This document shows positions 1 through 11,215 of a stretch of 64,000 nt of DNA, piece by piece. The stretch covers positions 4,216,001 to 4,280,000 of the forward strand of contig NC_051139.1 in NCBI RefSeq assembly GCF_014839805.1. The letters run 5' to 3'. The position numbers were made by a program, and so were the translations under genes. Source of the stretch: Manduca sexta. Its lineage: Eukaryota > Arthropoda > Insecta > Lepidoptera > Sphingidae. The notes beneath the pieces were generated by a model. That model saw only the letters and a program-made list of their open reading frames with translations, was not told the origin of the DNA and did no database searches. How positions within the stretch are numbered: position 1 is the first letter of the stretch; the number at the start of each line of letters is the position of its first letter.

Positions 1-238
1 ACATAATTCACTGTTTAGCGCGTCGTTATAAAGCCATAAACCTAGAAACCTGTAATCCTTCGAGCCCGTGTGCGTGGTGCAAGTTTAAAGAAAAAAACAA
101 ACTTCGCAAGTGAGAACTTGAGTTTGGTCGGAAAACTTGATTGACGATCTTAGAACTGTTTATTTTAAATAGCTGACTTTTAAATTATTAATCAATGCGC
201 AGAATATTTGTATACAGAATTAACTTAATATAATGGAT
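1..238. other. unassigned sequence
   Basis: AT-rich sequence with no recognised repeat or open frame. Nothing supportable is seen here. Confidence 0.5.
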
Positions 239-594
239 TATTTGAACCTGCTGACATTCGTCTTGGCAGTCCGTTCCACACCCAACTAGGCTATCGCCGC
301 TTGCAACTAGGCTAATGTCAGCAGATTCAAATCCCAAGGGCACACACCTCTGACTTCTAAAATCATGTGTGTATTCTTTGTGAATTTATCGTTCGCTTTA
401 ACGGTGAAGGAAAACATCGTGAGGAAACCTGCACATCTGAGAAGTTCTCTATAGGAATTTCAAAGGTGTGTGAAGTCTACCAACCCGCACTAGGCCAGCG
501 TGGTGGACTAAGGTCTAATCCCTCTCAGTAGTAGAGGAGGCCCGTGCTCAGCAGTGGGCAAGTATATAATACAGGGCTGATATTATTATTATTT
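239..594 (+). mobile_element. SINE-A copy with inverted duplicated head
   Basis: This is a tRNA-derived SINE of the same family as the full-length copy near 62986. The body reads on the plus strand from about 303 and ends in an (ATT)n tail near 594. The first 60 bases (241-302) are the tRNA-like head in the opposite orientation. The head also restarts on the plus strand after the repeated string CAACTAGGCT. As a result 239-257 and 314-332 are inverted copies with one mismatch. The body matches other copies closely, so the family call is secure. The rearranged head is probably dead as a Pol III promoter. It can be explained by template switching at the short repeat during reverse transcription. 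Confidence 0.8.
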
Positions 595-737
595 AATGTA
601 TTATTTTCCCGACTCGCTGATGTCCATTTAATTTGTGTTAATCAAATATATTAAATATCATATTGATATTTATGATATAAAGTTGTCATATTGTGACGCC
701 ATTTTGTTTTACACTACTATAATCTATTATTTATTAC

Positions 738-874
738 ACGTATTATCATAATGATTTCTTATGTTTACGCGAATGTAAGACATTAAAATTATACTACTTT
801 TCGGATTTTATCGAGGTTTTTTATATTAACCACGATAAAATCCGAAAAGTAGTTTAATTTTAACGTATTATCAT
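738..874. mobile_element. foldback element G1 (short hairpin form)
   Basis: The copy opens with the family's outer end (GATTTCTTATGTTTACGCG near 752) and then folds back. Bases 783-813 and 833-863 are inverted repeats with one mismatch, around a 19-nt AT-rich loop. A 12-bp direct repeat, ACGTATTATCAT, lies at 738-749 and 863-874 and may be a target duplication. Longer relatives occur at 3339, 14683, 15050, 29905, 44150 and 58045. The class is uncertain: either a non-autonomous DNA element or a foldback element. Confidence 0.6.
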
Positions 875-1924
875 TTCTTCCAGATTCATACAATTTTATA
901 ATTATTCTTTATAGCGTGTTAATACAACTTATTGTAACTAAGTAACGAAAAAATATCATGCAAACCGCTTGTCATTCATAAATTGAGTCACACGCACACG
1001 TTTACAATCAAATGGTTGACAGACATGCAAATGGTCACCGTCCACTGTGGCATGATGACCTACCATAAACACAGCTGGTAACTCCCTTAACTATTTAAAC
1101 TTTTATACCAATTTAATGCGCGTTCGGACGTGTTACGCTGGATGTATTAACTAACTAAACTAAACCATAACTTAAACCAGGTCAAAACGCGTCCGTGACT
1201 TAAAAACTGAAATTAGAAAATTATAACTACATTTTTATTATATCTTGTTACGTGAATTCAATTAGTAGTTAAGCAGCGCTTGCCGTAAACGTTAAAGTTT
1301 TGGTTTATGGTTGGGCAAATAAGCGTTTGAGTTTTAGTAACATGCTTTGTTATTATGATTTTAATGGTTTTTTTAGCATTCCAGTTTAAGTTTTTGTATA
1401 AAATTATACAATTTAATTATAATAATTCAGAGTGAGATTTCCATCTCACATACACACAGACAACGCCAAGAACAAAAGTTAGTACTTAACAAACCTATCT
1501 AGAATGAACGTATAAACTTTACTCAGTCTTAAAAGGCCAATAAAATGCTTAATGCATTGAATAATCCATTCCTTTGAAAGTAACGGTTAAGTACGCAAGC
1601 GGGAGTCGAGATGCTAAAAGAATACCTTTGTCACAAACTGGGCATCGCGGTTCGTTTCACATAACCACAAGCGACTGCATAAGTTTCAGAATCCAAGAAC
1701 TTCACGGTCGAGCGAGTGAAAACTGAAATAATTGCTTGAATCGGAACGCATCGCTGCACTTTCGGTGTTATGGATGTAGTGTACATAGAAGTGTAACGGG
1801 AAGTCATAAACGAAGCGATCTTGTCTACAATCTATACATATTATAAAACGATGTATCCTTTTCTGACTTAATATGCAACAAACGTGACGTGATTTAATCT
1901 ACAGTCCATTCATACTATAAAACA
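875..1924. other. unassigned AT-rich sequence
   Basis: No repeat family or coding frame is recognised. Bases about 1590-1770 are less AT-rich than the surroundings and could be conserved non-coding sequence. That is a guess from composition only. Confidence 0.4.
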
Positions 1925-2121
1925 AAGTCCACTATTCTGCCCGAATGTTATCATTTTTCTCAAAATCTACTGAACGGATTTTTATGATATTTGGTATGGA
2001 GATAGTTTATGACCCTGGGAAGGTTATAGGCTACTTTCTACTCCGGGAAATATATAGCTGGACTTTTAAACTGGAAAAGACCTTCACGCGGGCGAAGCCG
2101 CGAGCAAAAGCTAGTTACATT
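1925..2121 (-). mobile_element. repeat family F copy
   Basis: On the minus strand this reads as the common lepidopteran repeat that starts 'gctagcttttgctcgcggcttcgcccgcg' in form (here near 2090-2117). It continues through a 'ggataaaagt' block and a 'ccataccaaat' block, and ends with 'ccgttcagtaga'. Related copies occur at 4166, 4915, 17816, 18865, 25621, 33520, 34310, 38953, 46970 and 60378. An open frame across it (1945-2145) is a by-product of the repeat. Confidence 0.65.
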
Positions 2122-2619
2122 ATAAATCAAATGAGTTCTGCGTGATGTAATGCTTACAAAGTAATAATGATGAACAGGCAAAATTTTCAAACTATATTTT
2201 TATTTTCATAATTTTTTTTTGCATTTGTTGCAACTCACAATAAAATTTTGCAAAAATAGTTAATGTACAGGATAAGCTTAAAATTTTATTATAACAATAG
2301 AGTTTCAATTTTAATACGTAACTCTCCAAAAATGACGGTGCAAATGAGGCCGGTAGGTGGAATTTTAAAATGCGGCACAAAGAGATGGGGGACTAAGTGG
2401 CCAGAATAGAGAGCAACTACCCTTTGTTATGTGCAAAACGGTGCGATTCCCCTTTTGTTCTCTAATTGGAAAGTGCGAGAATTGGTCTGTGAGAGAAGAT
2501 AGTGTCCACCGTCCGCCTCTTTGTAGGAATGGACAATTGTGTTACAAATTAATAACTTTTAGAAGAAGATAATCGAAGGAAGTAATATGATTGACATCTA
2601 TTAATATACTCTTATAATA
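2122..2619. other. unassigned sequence
   Basis: No recognised element. Bases 2385-2530 are relatively GC-rich without a convincing open frame. Confidence 0.4.
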
Positions 2620-2902
2620 AATAAAAATACCAGCCCTGTATACCGCATATTGTTGAGCACGTGGTAATAGGACATTAATGCGAGGGTTTAGACCTTATCC
2701 CCCGCGCTGGCCTAGCACAGGTTGGCAGACTTCACATACTTTTGAAATTCTTCTTGGAAAATTTTTAGGTTCGGTGGTTTCGTCGCGTAACTCGTTAAAG
2801 TGAACTATAATTATATATAATTGGTAAACACACGAAGAGATGCCTATCATTGGATTTGAAACTGCGGACAATCGTCTTATCATACCGTTTCATTTCCAAG
2901 AC
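2620..2902 (-). mobile_element. SINE-A copy, strongly diverged
   Basis: On the minus strand the landmarks come in the expected order: a degraded head (near 2870-2900), a 'gtgtgaagtctgcc' block (near 2725-2740), a 'ggccagcg' block (near 2705-2715) and a tail resembling 'atacagggctggtat' (near 2628-2640). Many substitutions mark it as an old copy. Short open frames on its minus strand are not genes. Confidence 0.6.
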
Positions 2903-3338
2903 TATGGTGCACTTAAAAAAACTCTTATTAATTATAATTACGAAAGGTTGTGAAAATATTTCCTGTTTATATATTTGCAACAATTACATACATTTATCTA
3001 GCTAATTAAAATAATAACAGAATATTACAGACTTAATTTTATCTCGATTCGGACTTCAAGACCGCCGGAACCACTCTTAAAAACTAAGCCATTGTTAAGT
3101 GGCAAATAAATAAATACTTAAATAAATTTCGTTGAGATTTATACTCGCAAATATCTTGAATTTTAATATTCACTGAATATTTAAAAAAAACATCAACAAA
3201 CGTCTGCGAGGAACGAATTATTTCCACTTTTAAAGTTTCCCGTATATTCATGACATACAGTTCAACGGTGCAGAAAAGTGAAACTATTCTGTATTCCGGG
3301 TGCTCTTAACGTTGTGGACAAGATGTGAACTGACAGCG
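2903..3338. other. unassigned AT-rich sequence
   Basis: No repeat or coding signal is recognised. Confidence 0.4.
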
Positions 3339-3545
3339 AAGTGATTTCTTATGTTTACGCAATTGTTAGACATCGATATAAAACTAGTTTTCGGATTATA
3401 TCTAAATTTGTATAAATATAAAATGTAGTTAGATATTGTAACGTTGGTTTTTCGGACGACCTACTCTTGAGTCCGCTCTGTTACCATGAAAACTGCAGTC
3501 TTTGAAACGTCGGGAGAAAGTTAAAATATATGTCGCGATAAAAAC
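3339..3545 (+). mobile_element. foldback element G2
   Basis: It begins with the family outer end (GATTTCTTATGTTTACGC at 3343-3360). It continues through the 'aaaactagttttcggatt' block and then a centre with 'accatgaaaactgcagtct'. It returns through 'gaaacgtcgggagaaagtt' and 'cgcgataaaa', the complement of the left arm. The outer right end is lost. Confidence 0.6.
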
Positions 3546-4165
3546 ACAAAATTAGTTGTATTGACATAAAAGTTGTTTTACTATGGCAAGACGACTAAAT
3601 TACCCGTTTGGTAAACGCTAACTATGCCTATAAAAAACTACATTACCTAAAACTATGAATTACAAGGCACTGGATAGAATGAATGAATGAATTGCTTAGT
3701 ATTTGTAATTTTAAGTTATAAACCAATTCAATTAATAACTCAAAAAAATACATTGATAGCAATACCTCAATCTTGATCACAATAGTAATCAACAGTGACT
3801 TGGTAGCAGAAATAGACAATCTATAGACCTATTTATGCCAGACACGACAGATCTCCGGTAATAATAAAAAAATAAAAACGGAAAAAAATATGAGAGGTAA
3901 ATTCGCTTTCGCCCCACAGTCAAGCCAAGCGCAACTAGAATCGCGAAAACACGAGCAAATATAACATAGGATATGTTGTTTGATCGGTGAGACATATTTA
4001 CCGACAAATATGGGAGCGACAGTTGTGACACAGGTACATACGATAGAGCACTTATCGAACGGACAGACATTAAATACTGTTTGATGTATCGTTCACAGGT
4101 CGACTTTATTGTTACATATTTATAAATCTATACAGATACAGCTGAAGAGCGTGTTTGTTCGAAGC
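3546..4165. other. unassigned AT-rich sequence
   Basis: A GAAT microsatellite-like run lies near 3678-3690. A 93-codon minus-strand frame (3789-4070) has no recognisable motif and low-complexity composition, so I do not call it a gene. Confidence 0.4.
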
Positions 4166-4290
4166 GCTAATGTTAGGAGCTACTAAACCGATTTTGATTT
4201 TTTTTTACTAATAGGAAGCTACATAGCTCGTGAATGTTTTAGGCCACTTTTTATGCCGGAAAAACATTATCAAACGGGCAAAAGATAGTC
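4166..4290 (-). mobile_element. repeat family F fragment
   Basis: Minus-strand match to the F family: 'accgattttgatttt', 'taggaagctacat' and 'aggccactttttatgccgg' are the same blocks in the same order as in the copy at 33520-33762. Confidence 0.5.
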
Positions 4291-4914
4291 TGTTATGAGA
4301 CAATGTATATTCAAAAATTAAAGACCTTAAAAAAATGCTGATGAAATCGCATAATTTATGAATGAAGATTCAACTAAACATAGATTAGATTAAGAGCCAA
4401 CAGGAATTAAGAGTTAATCAACTTTTAAATTGGACTGGATACAAAAATATGCTCATAGAATGGTGTTTTCAATATTTCAACCAAATCACTGCCAATAACT
4501 ACAGCAATTTTTTTTTAATCCTTATTTTTTTCACCCCAAATGCGAGTTTCAAACCTGCTTTGTTTATGGCAGTGGGTAAAAAAGCGCCCAAAGCAACCGC
4601 AGCCTCTTGGCCCACATACGACTGCGATTGCGGCAGCTGGCGCCAGTTCAAATTCAGATGACACGGCCCCGACTCCGACGGAATTTATTCCGCAAATAGA
4701 CTCGGTATTTTATCCAAATGTTTGCGACCTTTAAGGTAAAGTTTTAAAGTTGGTTTTTGATTGTTTTTTAATTGGCTATTTAGGTTTATAGTCGAAATTG
4801 GACTAGATTTAAATTGGATTGATGAAGGTTTGCACAGCCTGATCAATGTTGTCTTATCCTGTTCTGACATAAAAGAACTTGATTTTCGTCATAATAATAC
4901 CATACTATTTCTTA
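4291..4914. other. unassigned sequence
   Basis: Mostly AT-rich. Bases 4585-4680 form a short GC-rich patch open in two frames, neither recognised. A 100-codon plus frame beginning at 4761 runs into the next F repeat and is treated as chance. Confidence 0.4.
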
Positions 4915-5108
4915 CTCGCATCACCATCCGCATGAGAAAGTTTTTCCGGTATAAAAGTCTCGCTATATATTTTTACGAGGATAAAAAAGTAGCTTATGTT
5001 CTTCCCAGAGTCTCATATTGTGTCCAAAAATTTCATAAAATCTGCTCAGTAGTTCATCCCTAAAAACGTCACACACAAGAGCTACTTTTGCAATCTTAAT
5101 ATAAAGTA
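4915..5108 (+). mobile_element. repeat family F copy
   Basis: Plus-strand copy with the 'gagaaagtttttccggtataaaagtc' region (4933-4958), 'gtagcttatgttcttcccag' (4990-5009) and the terminal 'tctgctcagtagtt' (5041-5054). Its 3' end reads into 'aatataaagtatgg'. It is moderately diverged. Confidence 0.65.
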
Positions 5109-5151
5109 TGGATTAGGAATTACGTTGAATATTAAAATGAACACGAAAATC

Positions 5152-5397
5152 GCTGGTGGTAGGATATATTTTAAATCCGCCCGAATAGTGACCACCATAC
5201 ACAATGTGTTAAAACCCGCCTAGTGACTTACATAAATATGTCACGTTCCGGGATCAGCCTGTGTATATCTAGTTCCAACAGGCCGGCATAATTGCGTCGA
5301 CCACCGAGAGGTAATCATCGATGATCAGTCGACATTCTATTGGATCCCATTCCACTTACCATCAGATGCACTGAAGCAACTTTGCTGTACCCGTATA
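5152..5397 (+). mobile_element. repeat family C copy
   Basis: This is a lepidopteran interspersed repeat. It starts 'ggtggtaggatatattt', passes through 'gttccgggatcagcctgt' and 'aacaggccggcataatt', and ends near 'cttaccatcagatgca'. The same blocks recur at 10318 (minus), 16602, 23624 and 44735. The class is not clear from sequence. The 3' block 'cttaccatcagg' is shared with family D. Confidence 0.7.
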
Positions 5398-5559
5398 ACC
5401 AAAATCGACCACTCGTACAAGCATTTGGCATCAGCATACAGTAAACTCAATCTATTCCAACACGGGAAAATTTCACGATGGCCAATAGGGGACCGGCCTA
5501 TGTTTGATTTAGTTCATTATTTTATATGTAATGGTTAATAATACAAAAAAGAAGCACTT

Positions 5560-6245
5560 CTGCGAAAACTGCATAAAAAATGGTTAAAAAATGGGCTAGT
5601 AATTCATATCTTTTTTCTTTTCTCATGATTGAAAACTATGATTGTAAATGTAGGCGAATGCACGCTGTACGCCGTTATTTAAGTATGAATCTATGTTCTC
5701 TTTTATTTGCTATCGCTAATTTTATTTTATGCCGCTCCAGGTTTCGTCGATTGGATTTCATCTTATCCCATGTTAACGGTGATGTGCGTGCATTAGCTTA
5801 TATAACTATTGTGACTATGTACAAGAAAGACTTGGAAAAAATACAAAAGAAGTACTGAACAATTGATGACAAAAAGAAAGCCCGGAGTTTCTTTCTGCCT
5901 TTCTTCTTCGGGTAGTCATCACTTAGGTAGCTAGTGAAAGGCTGGTAGGTTAGCTAGGCTAGGGCTCATGTCCTCACCGGTGAGGATCGCGACGCGTTAC
6001 CCTTCTATTTCCCCTACTTGCCAGCCCGAGCTGGTTACTTCGGTTTGTACCTAGTCTTTTGTATAAACTTTATCCCTAATTTAAAATCTCCATAGTTATA
6101 TAAGTGATTTTAATAGTTGTTTAGAAATAATAATTATTCTTATTCTTTGTTTTGACGTATCATAAGTGCAACTTTGTTCGCCTACGTGATAAATAAAGTA
6201 TTTTATTAATTTTATTTATTAATTTTATTTATTATTAATTTATAT
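5560..6245 (+). other. possible 3' part of a retroelement or processed transcript
   Basis: A 92-codon frame (5580-5858) ends in a charged stretch, YKKDLEKIQKKY. After it come a 'cccggagtttctttctgcc' block, a perfect 16-bp palindrome (TCCTCACCGGTGAGGA, 5971-5986) and an AATAAA signal near 6192. An AT-simple tail (TTTTATTAA repeated, about 6200-6240) follows. Frame, polyadenylation signal and simple tail suggest the 3' end of a reverse-transcribed element. I cannot name the family, and the frame could be chance. Confidence 0.3.
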
Positions 6246-7124
6246 TTCAAATATTTTAACGTGCAGAAGTGGGCGCGTTGTGGGGATATCGCTTCATCTC
6301 TTTCTTTCGCACGCGTCGTAATTACCGATGACGTCAAATGTAGATATTTCGTCTCTTTTCTGTTTGTTGTTAATTACCTCTTCCACTGACATTCAAAGAC
6401 TTATAACTTGTTGATTTTTTACCGGATTTTAATAATTCCTTCTGTGTTATAATTTATACAGCGTATATATTTAATAATAGTAAAGAACAAAAATGAGTCC
6501 GGCACCCTATTTCTTTTCGCTAACTTTGTAACAAAGTTGAGGCTAATTCGGCCGAGTTTTGGCAGACAGGTCACTTTCGGGTTAGGCACCTCCGCAAATT
6601 GGCTCGTTAATGTAGTCATGAATTTCCTTAACCCTAACTAGAAGATCTTTCTTAAGTTTTGTGTCCGACTTGAGGGTTAACTGCCGTGAATATTCCATGT
6701 TCCTCTTTGATGGTTCATAAATCTGCAAATAAACAGTACTCTGACAAAGAAATATAAGTCAATTTATAATATAATTTAAATTATTAAGTATGCAAGGAAA
6801 AATCATTTCATCGAGAACTACATAAATTCTGACAAAATACTATCTTTTTCTTTGTAAGAACATAACATCAAAAGGTTATAACATAAGCATTACAAACTTC
6901 TTATTAAATAAATACTACAAAATTACGGTGTAGATTTATATTAAGTATTCGTAAGCTTAGTAAGCTAAGTAACTTACTAATTAAACATTGGCTTTTGGAA
7001 AGCAAAAGTTTGAATGTTTACTTTTCAGACTTAAGAGTATTGAAATATAAAAAAATCCGATATCATTCTAGCTATCTATTCTATCTATCTTCTAGCTGTA
7101 AAATATGTATAAAATTAGATGATG
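6246..7124. other. unassigned AT-rich sequence
   Basis: Short open frames at 6419-6619 (minus) and 6995-7222 (plus) show no motif. Nothing else is recognised. Confidence 0.4.
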
Positions 7125-7340
7125 CACGCGGCTTCGCCCGCCTGATTGGTCTCTCTAAAAAGGCCCTTAACACTGTAGCTATTCATCGTGCAATTTGTCT
7201 GACAACAGCGCCATCTATATAAAAAAAAAACATTATTTCCATGGGAGTATATTACTGGGTTAAAAAGTAGCCCAAGTGTTAATCCAGGTTATGGTGTATC
7301 GGTGTGATAAATGTTATCCAAATCCGTTGAGATATTTTTG
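7125..7340 (+). mobile_element. F-related repeat
   Basis: It opens with 'gcacgcggcttcgcccgcctg' in form at 7126-7146. It also has 'cagcgccatctat', a 'gggagtatattactgggt' block and a 3' 'atccaaatccgttgag' block. This is the overall layout of the lepidopteran 'cttcgcccgc' repeats, but a different subfamily from the other F copies. Confidence 0.5.
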
Positions 7341-8317
7341 CATTTACTTTTAACATATTTTAAATTGTAAGAAGTAAGTTACGATGTATTTATAAAATGT
7401 ATTAGAAGGAACTCCGAACCAAACACCTAATAAACACGTAAGAAGAAACAAAAACAATTTACCATAAAGCGTAATGTGAAAAACAAATACCATAAAAATC
7501 CTAATAAAAATATGAGTACATTTAAAAACTGACACTAAATAAATCTTGTGAAATTGTTACCCCTCTGAGCGGGGTTGCGTCCCAGCAGGGCCCGTGCAAT
7601 TTGAAACCCATCAATAATGCCACTAATGGAGCAGGTTTCCGGCTTGCATCGCAATTACACTAATGTTATTAGGAATTTTCTTTATGTGTGCTGGTTATGG
7701 GTGCGATGTTCGACCAACATTGTAAATACATAATAAAAAAAAGTATTCTATGTGTTATGACACATTTTGTATTTAAGAAAAAAATACTTAGGTTTTTTTT
7801 TCTGAAGGCCTTCAGAAATTCTTTTTTGAAGGCCTATTCTTTAACTTCTGATTCTCCCTTCTTACAAATCCGATTGTCGCGCAATTCCTCCGGTTTTATA
7901 GAATTTCATAGACTTAGCGACTTACCATAAGGGTGCACACTGCACACCTCATTTTCTTTACATTATGGCATATTTAAATATAATGAGACTATTTCGGATT
8001 TTGAACAGAAGCCTTCCACACCACAAACTTACTAAATATTGTTTTCAAAACATAATTCGCACTCTTAATAAAATAACGACCTATTCCAAAATTGTTAATT
8101 TGTGGGAATCGTCTAAATATTAATTTCTGTTGGCGACCTTTACTTTTTCCTCCTTTATTTTCATACTATAAGTTTAATTTTTGACCTATCTTTAATTGGT
8201 TCAATTTTATAGCGACTTAAAAAAAGTCGCAAACACAAATTTTTTCATTGACAATTCCCACAAATTATCAATTTTCGAATAGGTTATTATTTTATTAAGT
8301 GAGCGAATTATAATAAA
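7341..8317. other. unassigned sequence
   Basis: Bases about 7560-7680 are unique, balanced in composition and untouched by repeats, so they are a candidate conserved non-coding block. The remainder is AT-rich. 'gaaggcct' strings at 7806-7836 form a small imperfect repeat. Confidence 0.35.
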
Positions 8318-8620
8318 TAGCGACCCGCCCCGGCTTCGCACGGGTACAATGCTGATACTAAATACACTACAGAAAAACTGTGAACGTTGTATATAAAAAC
8401 ATAGCGGCCCGCTCTGGCTTCGCACGGGTATAACATAACAAAACAACAGTATTTCTCCACTATTTAATAGACGTTATTATACATATAAACCTTCCTCTTG
8501 AATCACTCTATCTATTAACCGCATCAAAATCCGTTGCGTAGTTTTAAAGATTTAAGCATACAAAGGGACATAGGGACAGAGAAAGCGACTTTGTTTTATA
8601 CTATGTAGTGATGATACTAT
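8318..8620 (+). mobile_element. repeat family J copy
   Basis: It starts with 'cgacccgccccggcttcgca' (8321-8340). It ends with 'aatccgttgcgtagtttta', a 'gggacatagggacagagaa' block and 'gttttatactatgtagtgat'. I recognise this layout as widespread in moth and butterfly genomes. The 5' motif is repeated at 8402-8430, so the head is partly duplicated. It is probably the 3' end of a LINE or a dependent SINE. Class not proven. Confidence 0.6.
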
Positions 8621-8639
8621 ATTTCATACACAATGTTAT

Positions 8640-8880
8640 ATACAACCGGCACCATTGGCGCAGTATAGTCCAGAAATGATCCGTGTAGGAGGTCACGACC
8701 CTCAGCATTTAGGACATCGTCGCAAGGAGGATTATATAGAACACTCACTGCTATCAGTAACCCACTTATGTGGTCTGAACGTGTAAACAGTGTGTATAAA
8801 ACATCGATACTCTGCGGTTACAGGTTATACCGAGGCGCCACTCGTCTAAATGGGAAAGTTGTTTCATAGTTTAGAAAGAC
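8640..8880. other. possible old repeat fragment
   Basis: The block 'ccgtgtaggaggtcacgacc' (about 8680-8700) with 'gacatcgtcgcaaggaggat' resembles an interspersed lepidopteran sequence that I remember only vaguely. No second copy was seen in this window. Confidence 0.2.
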
Positions 8881-9007
8881 GAACGAACGAAGGGAGTAGC
8901 TGTAATAAAGATTGATGATATTTAAATTTCGTGTACTACATCGTTTAAGTTGTTCCGTATTTAGTTTTAGCTTGAATATGCGTGAAATTAATAAATGTAA
9001 TAACTAA

Positions 9008-9092
9008 CCGCAATGTCTATTTTTCTGTCGAGCAATAGCAGTAGTCGATACAATTTTCCCGGCCAGTTGGAACCGGCTTGCTCGTCTCGTAA
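9008..9092 (+). mobile_element. repeat family D fragment, degraded
   Basis: It keeps 'ccgcaatgtctattt' and, after an internal deletion, the family 3' end 'ggcttgctcgtctcgt'. Confidence 0.45.
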
Positions 9093-10317
9093 TTTTTTTA
9101 AATATCTCGGCCTTTATCCTCTTAGAGCCTAGGCACTATTTGTCAATGAGTTATTGAGCAAATTGTTTCCACATTAAGTACATTAAAGTATTTAATATTT
9201 TGTGACTATACTCTGAAATGCCACGGATTTAATTTGACTCAAACTAATTGCCTTGTTTTAAAGGCTTATAGTAGTCGGTTTGTAGTTTTTATTCGTGTTT
9301 TTATATTGTAATTGCTTTTATATCTCGAATAACGTTTTTTGATCATCCATGAAAACTGCAACTTCGTTACCGAGTGCCATGTAGAAATTTAATCCGTTAA
9401 ATATTGAAAGTAAAATACAATTTTTGAATAAAAATTTCCAGCCTATTTTTTATATTCCTGTGAAATAAAAAAGTTTTATTTCTGCTACGTTTTTATCTCT
9501 ACTGGAAATAATAAATGCAAGAACGATGCTATTATATAAATAAGGTACCGCGCAGATGCTGTTACCCTGTTGCCGAAAAACATTGCTGTAGTGTGAAGTG
9601 ACAGTTGCCGAAGCAATTATACTGCCAAGAAATATTTATCTTTTTAATAAAATAATCTTTACTGATAACACTTTATTAAAATATATTATCACATACATTT
9701 CATAATGGTTATTATTTCCTAATTCATTTGTGCCCCAGTTCCCCTACGAGGAAATTGCTAGAAAAATAAACAACCACGAACGTCTAGTTTTAGAAATATA
9801 TAAAACCCTACAATAGAACGCAGCCGGAAGGAAGCTTCCATTGTCCTGATGTCTTACTTTTAAGGCTTTATTTCTTAGCTATTGACATAAATATTCTTTC
9901 GATACTAACCGTATTTTAACGTAGTTTGGGTTTTAGGTTCTATACCCGTGTTTGTCAATGCTAGCTATTTCTACGATTCGCAAAATACACTCGTATTGCC
10001 CTACATTGGAAATTGCGCCTTCTAGTAATGGATCCCCCAAACATAACATCATAATTAAAATTATCAAGTAAATAGTGGATGTATTGTTTACTTATTTGGA
10101 ACTTAAGACAAGATATCTTTCCACAACGTATGGCTAGGATTTGCCATTCTCCTTTTTTATTAGCGTTACCAATTATAGAAAGACATCTTGTTAATGGCCC
10201 CGTCTACTCCTTTCCAGGTATAAGGGTGAACTTATACAATTTACTTTTTAATGTGTCACGAAAATAATGCATTTTAAAACATATAAAATACAGAAATATA
10301 CCAGTCCCGGTTACTCA
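9093..10317. other. unassigned AT-rich sequence
   Basis: No element or coding frame is recognised. The 62-codon frame at 10079-10267 has no motif. Confidence 0.4.
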
Positions 10318-10419
10318 AGAACACGACCTACTTACGTGGGCCACTATGGCATTTCACACAAGGCTTTAACACAGTGTACGGTCGTCGCTATTTAGGCGGA
10401 TATAAAATATCCTACCAGC
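10318..10419 (-). mobile_element. repeat family C fragment
   Basis: The minus strand carries the first 100 bases of family C ('gctggtaggatattttatat' in form, then 'cgacgaccgtacactgtg'). It is truncated at its 3' end. Confidence 0.6.
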
Positions 10420-10979
10420 AAAGTATCCTATAAATGATGAACTTAATTTAAACACAACTAACCTCAGCCCAACAGTAAATAACCAAAACCCAAAATTGTA
10501 ATCACGAAATAGCACAAAGGAAAACGTCTCACAATTACCGTCCGCCCGCTAGCGTCTAAGTCAACACCACCGCCGATTAACAATAAGATATTAAATTGCA
10601 ATACGCCCCAAATGCAAACACAAATCAATCATCGTTCCATCAGAGTGCGGAAGAGGGTTAACGCTATTCAAATACCGGGCCAATCGACGAAATTTTCGCT
10701 TCCATAGTGAAATCGGACGGTTCAGTGCCGCGCTCGTTTTGTCTATTCTATGCTTGTGGGTTCATTTATTGATTGATTTACCTCATTTTCTTGTCGTGTA
10801 TATAAGTAGTATAGAGTGTTAAAAGATATATGTTTTGACAATATGATTCACATTATTGATTGTGGATACAATAATTCCTGTACAATTATAATTGAAGGTA
10901 TTATTATATTGATGATAAAACCATACCGCCTACATCGGTGATGTAATTGTATCTCGATCATGCTGACTGACTGACTCAG
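10420..10979. other. unique sequence with a more GC-rich core
   Basis: Bases about 10525-10740 are more GC-rich than the flanks and contain no repeat. They could be conserved non-coding sequence or an untranslated exon. There is no long open frame. Confidence 0.3.
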
Positions 10980-11215
10980 TCATGCTGAGGTCTGGAGTTT
11001 GATTGTCTGGTGAGATCTTTGCCGGTAGAAAAACCCATTGGTGATTCTGCGCCGTATTAGGCCGAAGTCTGGAATTTGTGCACTTGGAATTATACTTGCC
11101 TTTATCACATCATGAGACAGAAGCACGTCCGAGGTCATGACGAAACGTCGGTGCATTTGCAACTGCTGCTACCGCTTCGAGGATAAAATCCGCATTCACA
11201 TACTCTTTAGTGTGT
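10980..11215 (+). mobile_element. SINE-B copy, diverged
   Basis: Plus-strand blocks follow the SINE-B order: 'tgaggtctggagtttga' (degraded B-box region), 'gtagaaaaacccattgg', 'gaagtctggaatttgtgc', 'tatcacatcatgagacag' and 'cttcgaggataaaatccgc'. The tRNA-like head upstream is lost. Confidence 0.55.

Noticed and set aside
4761..5063. 100-codon plus frame
   Set aside because: It runs from AT-rich DNA into a family F repeat. No motif.
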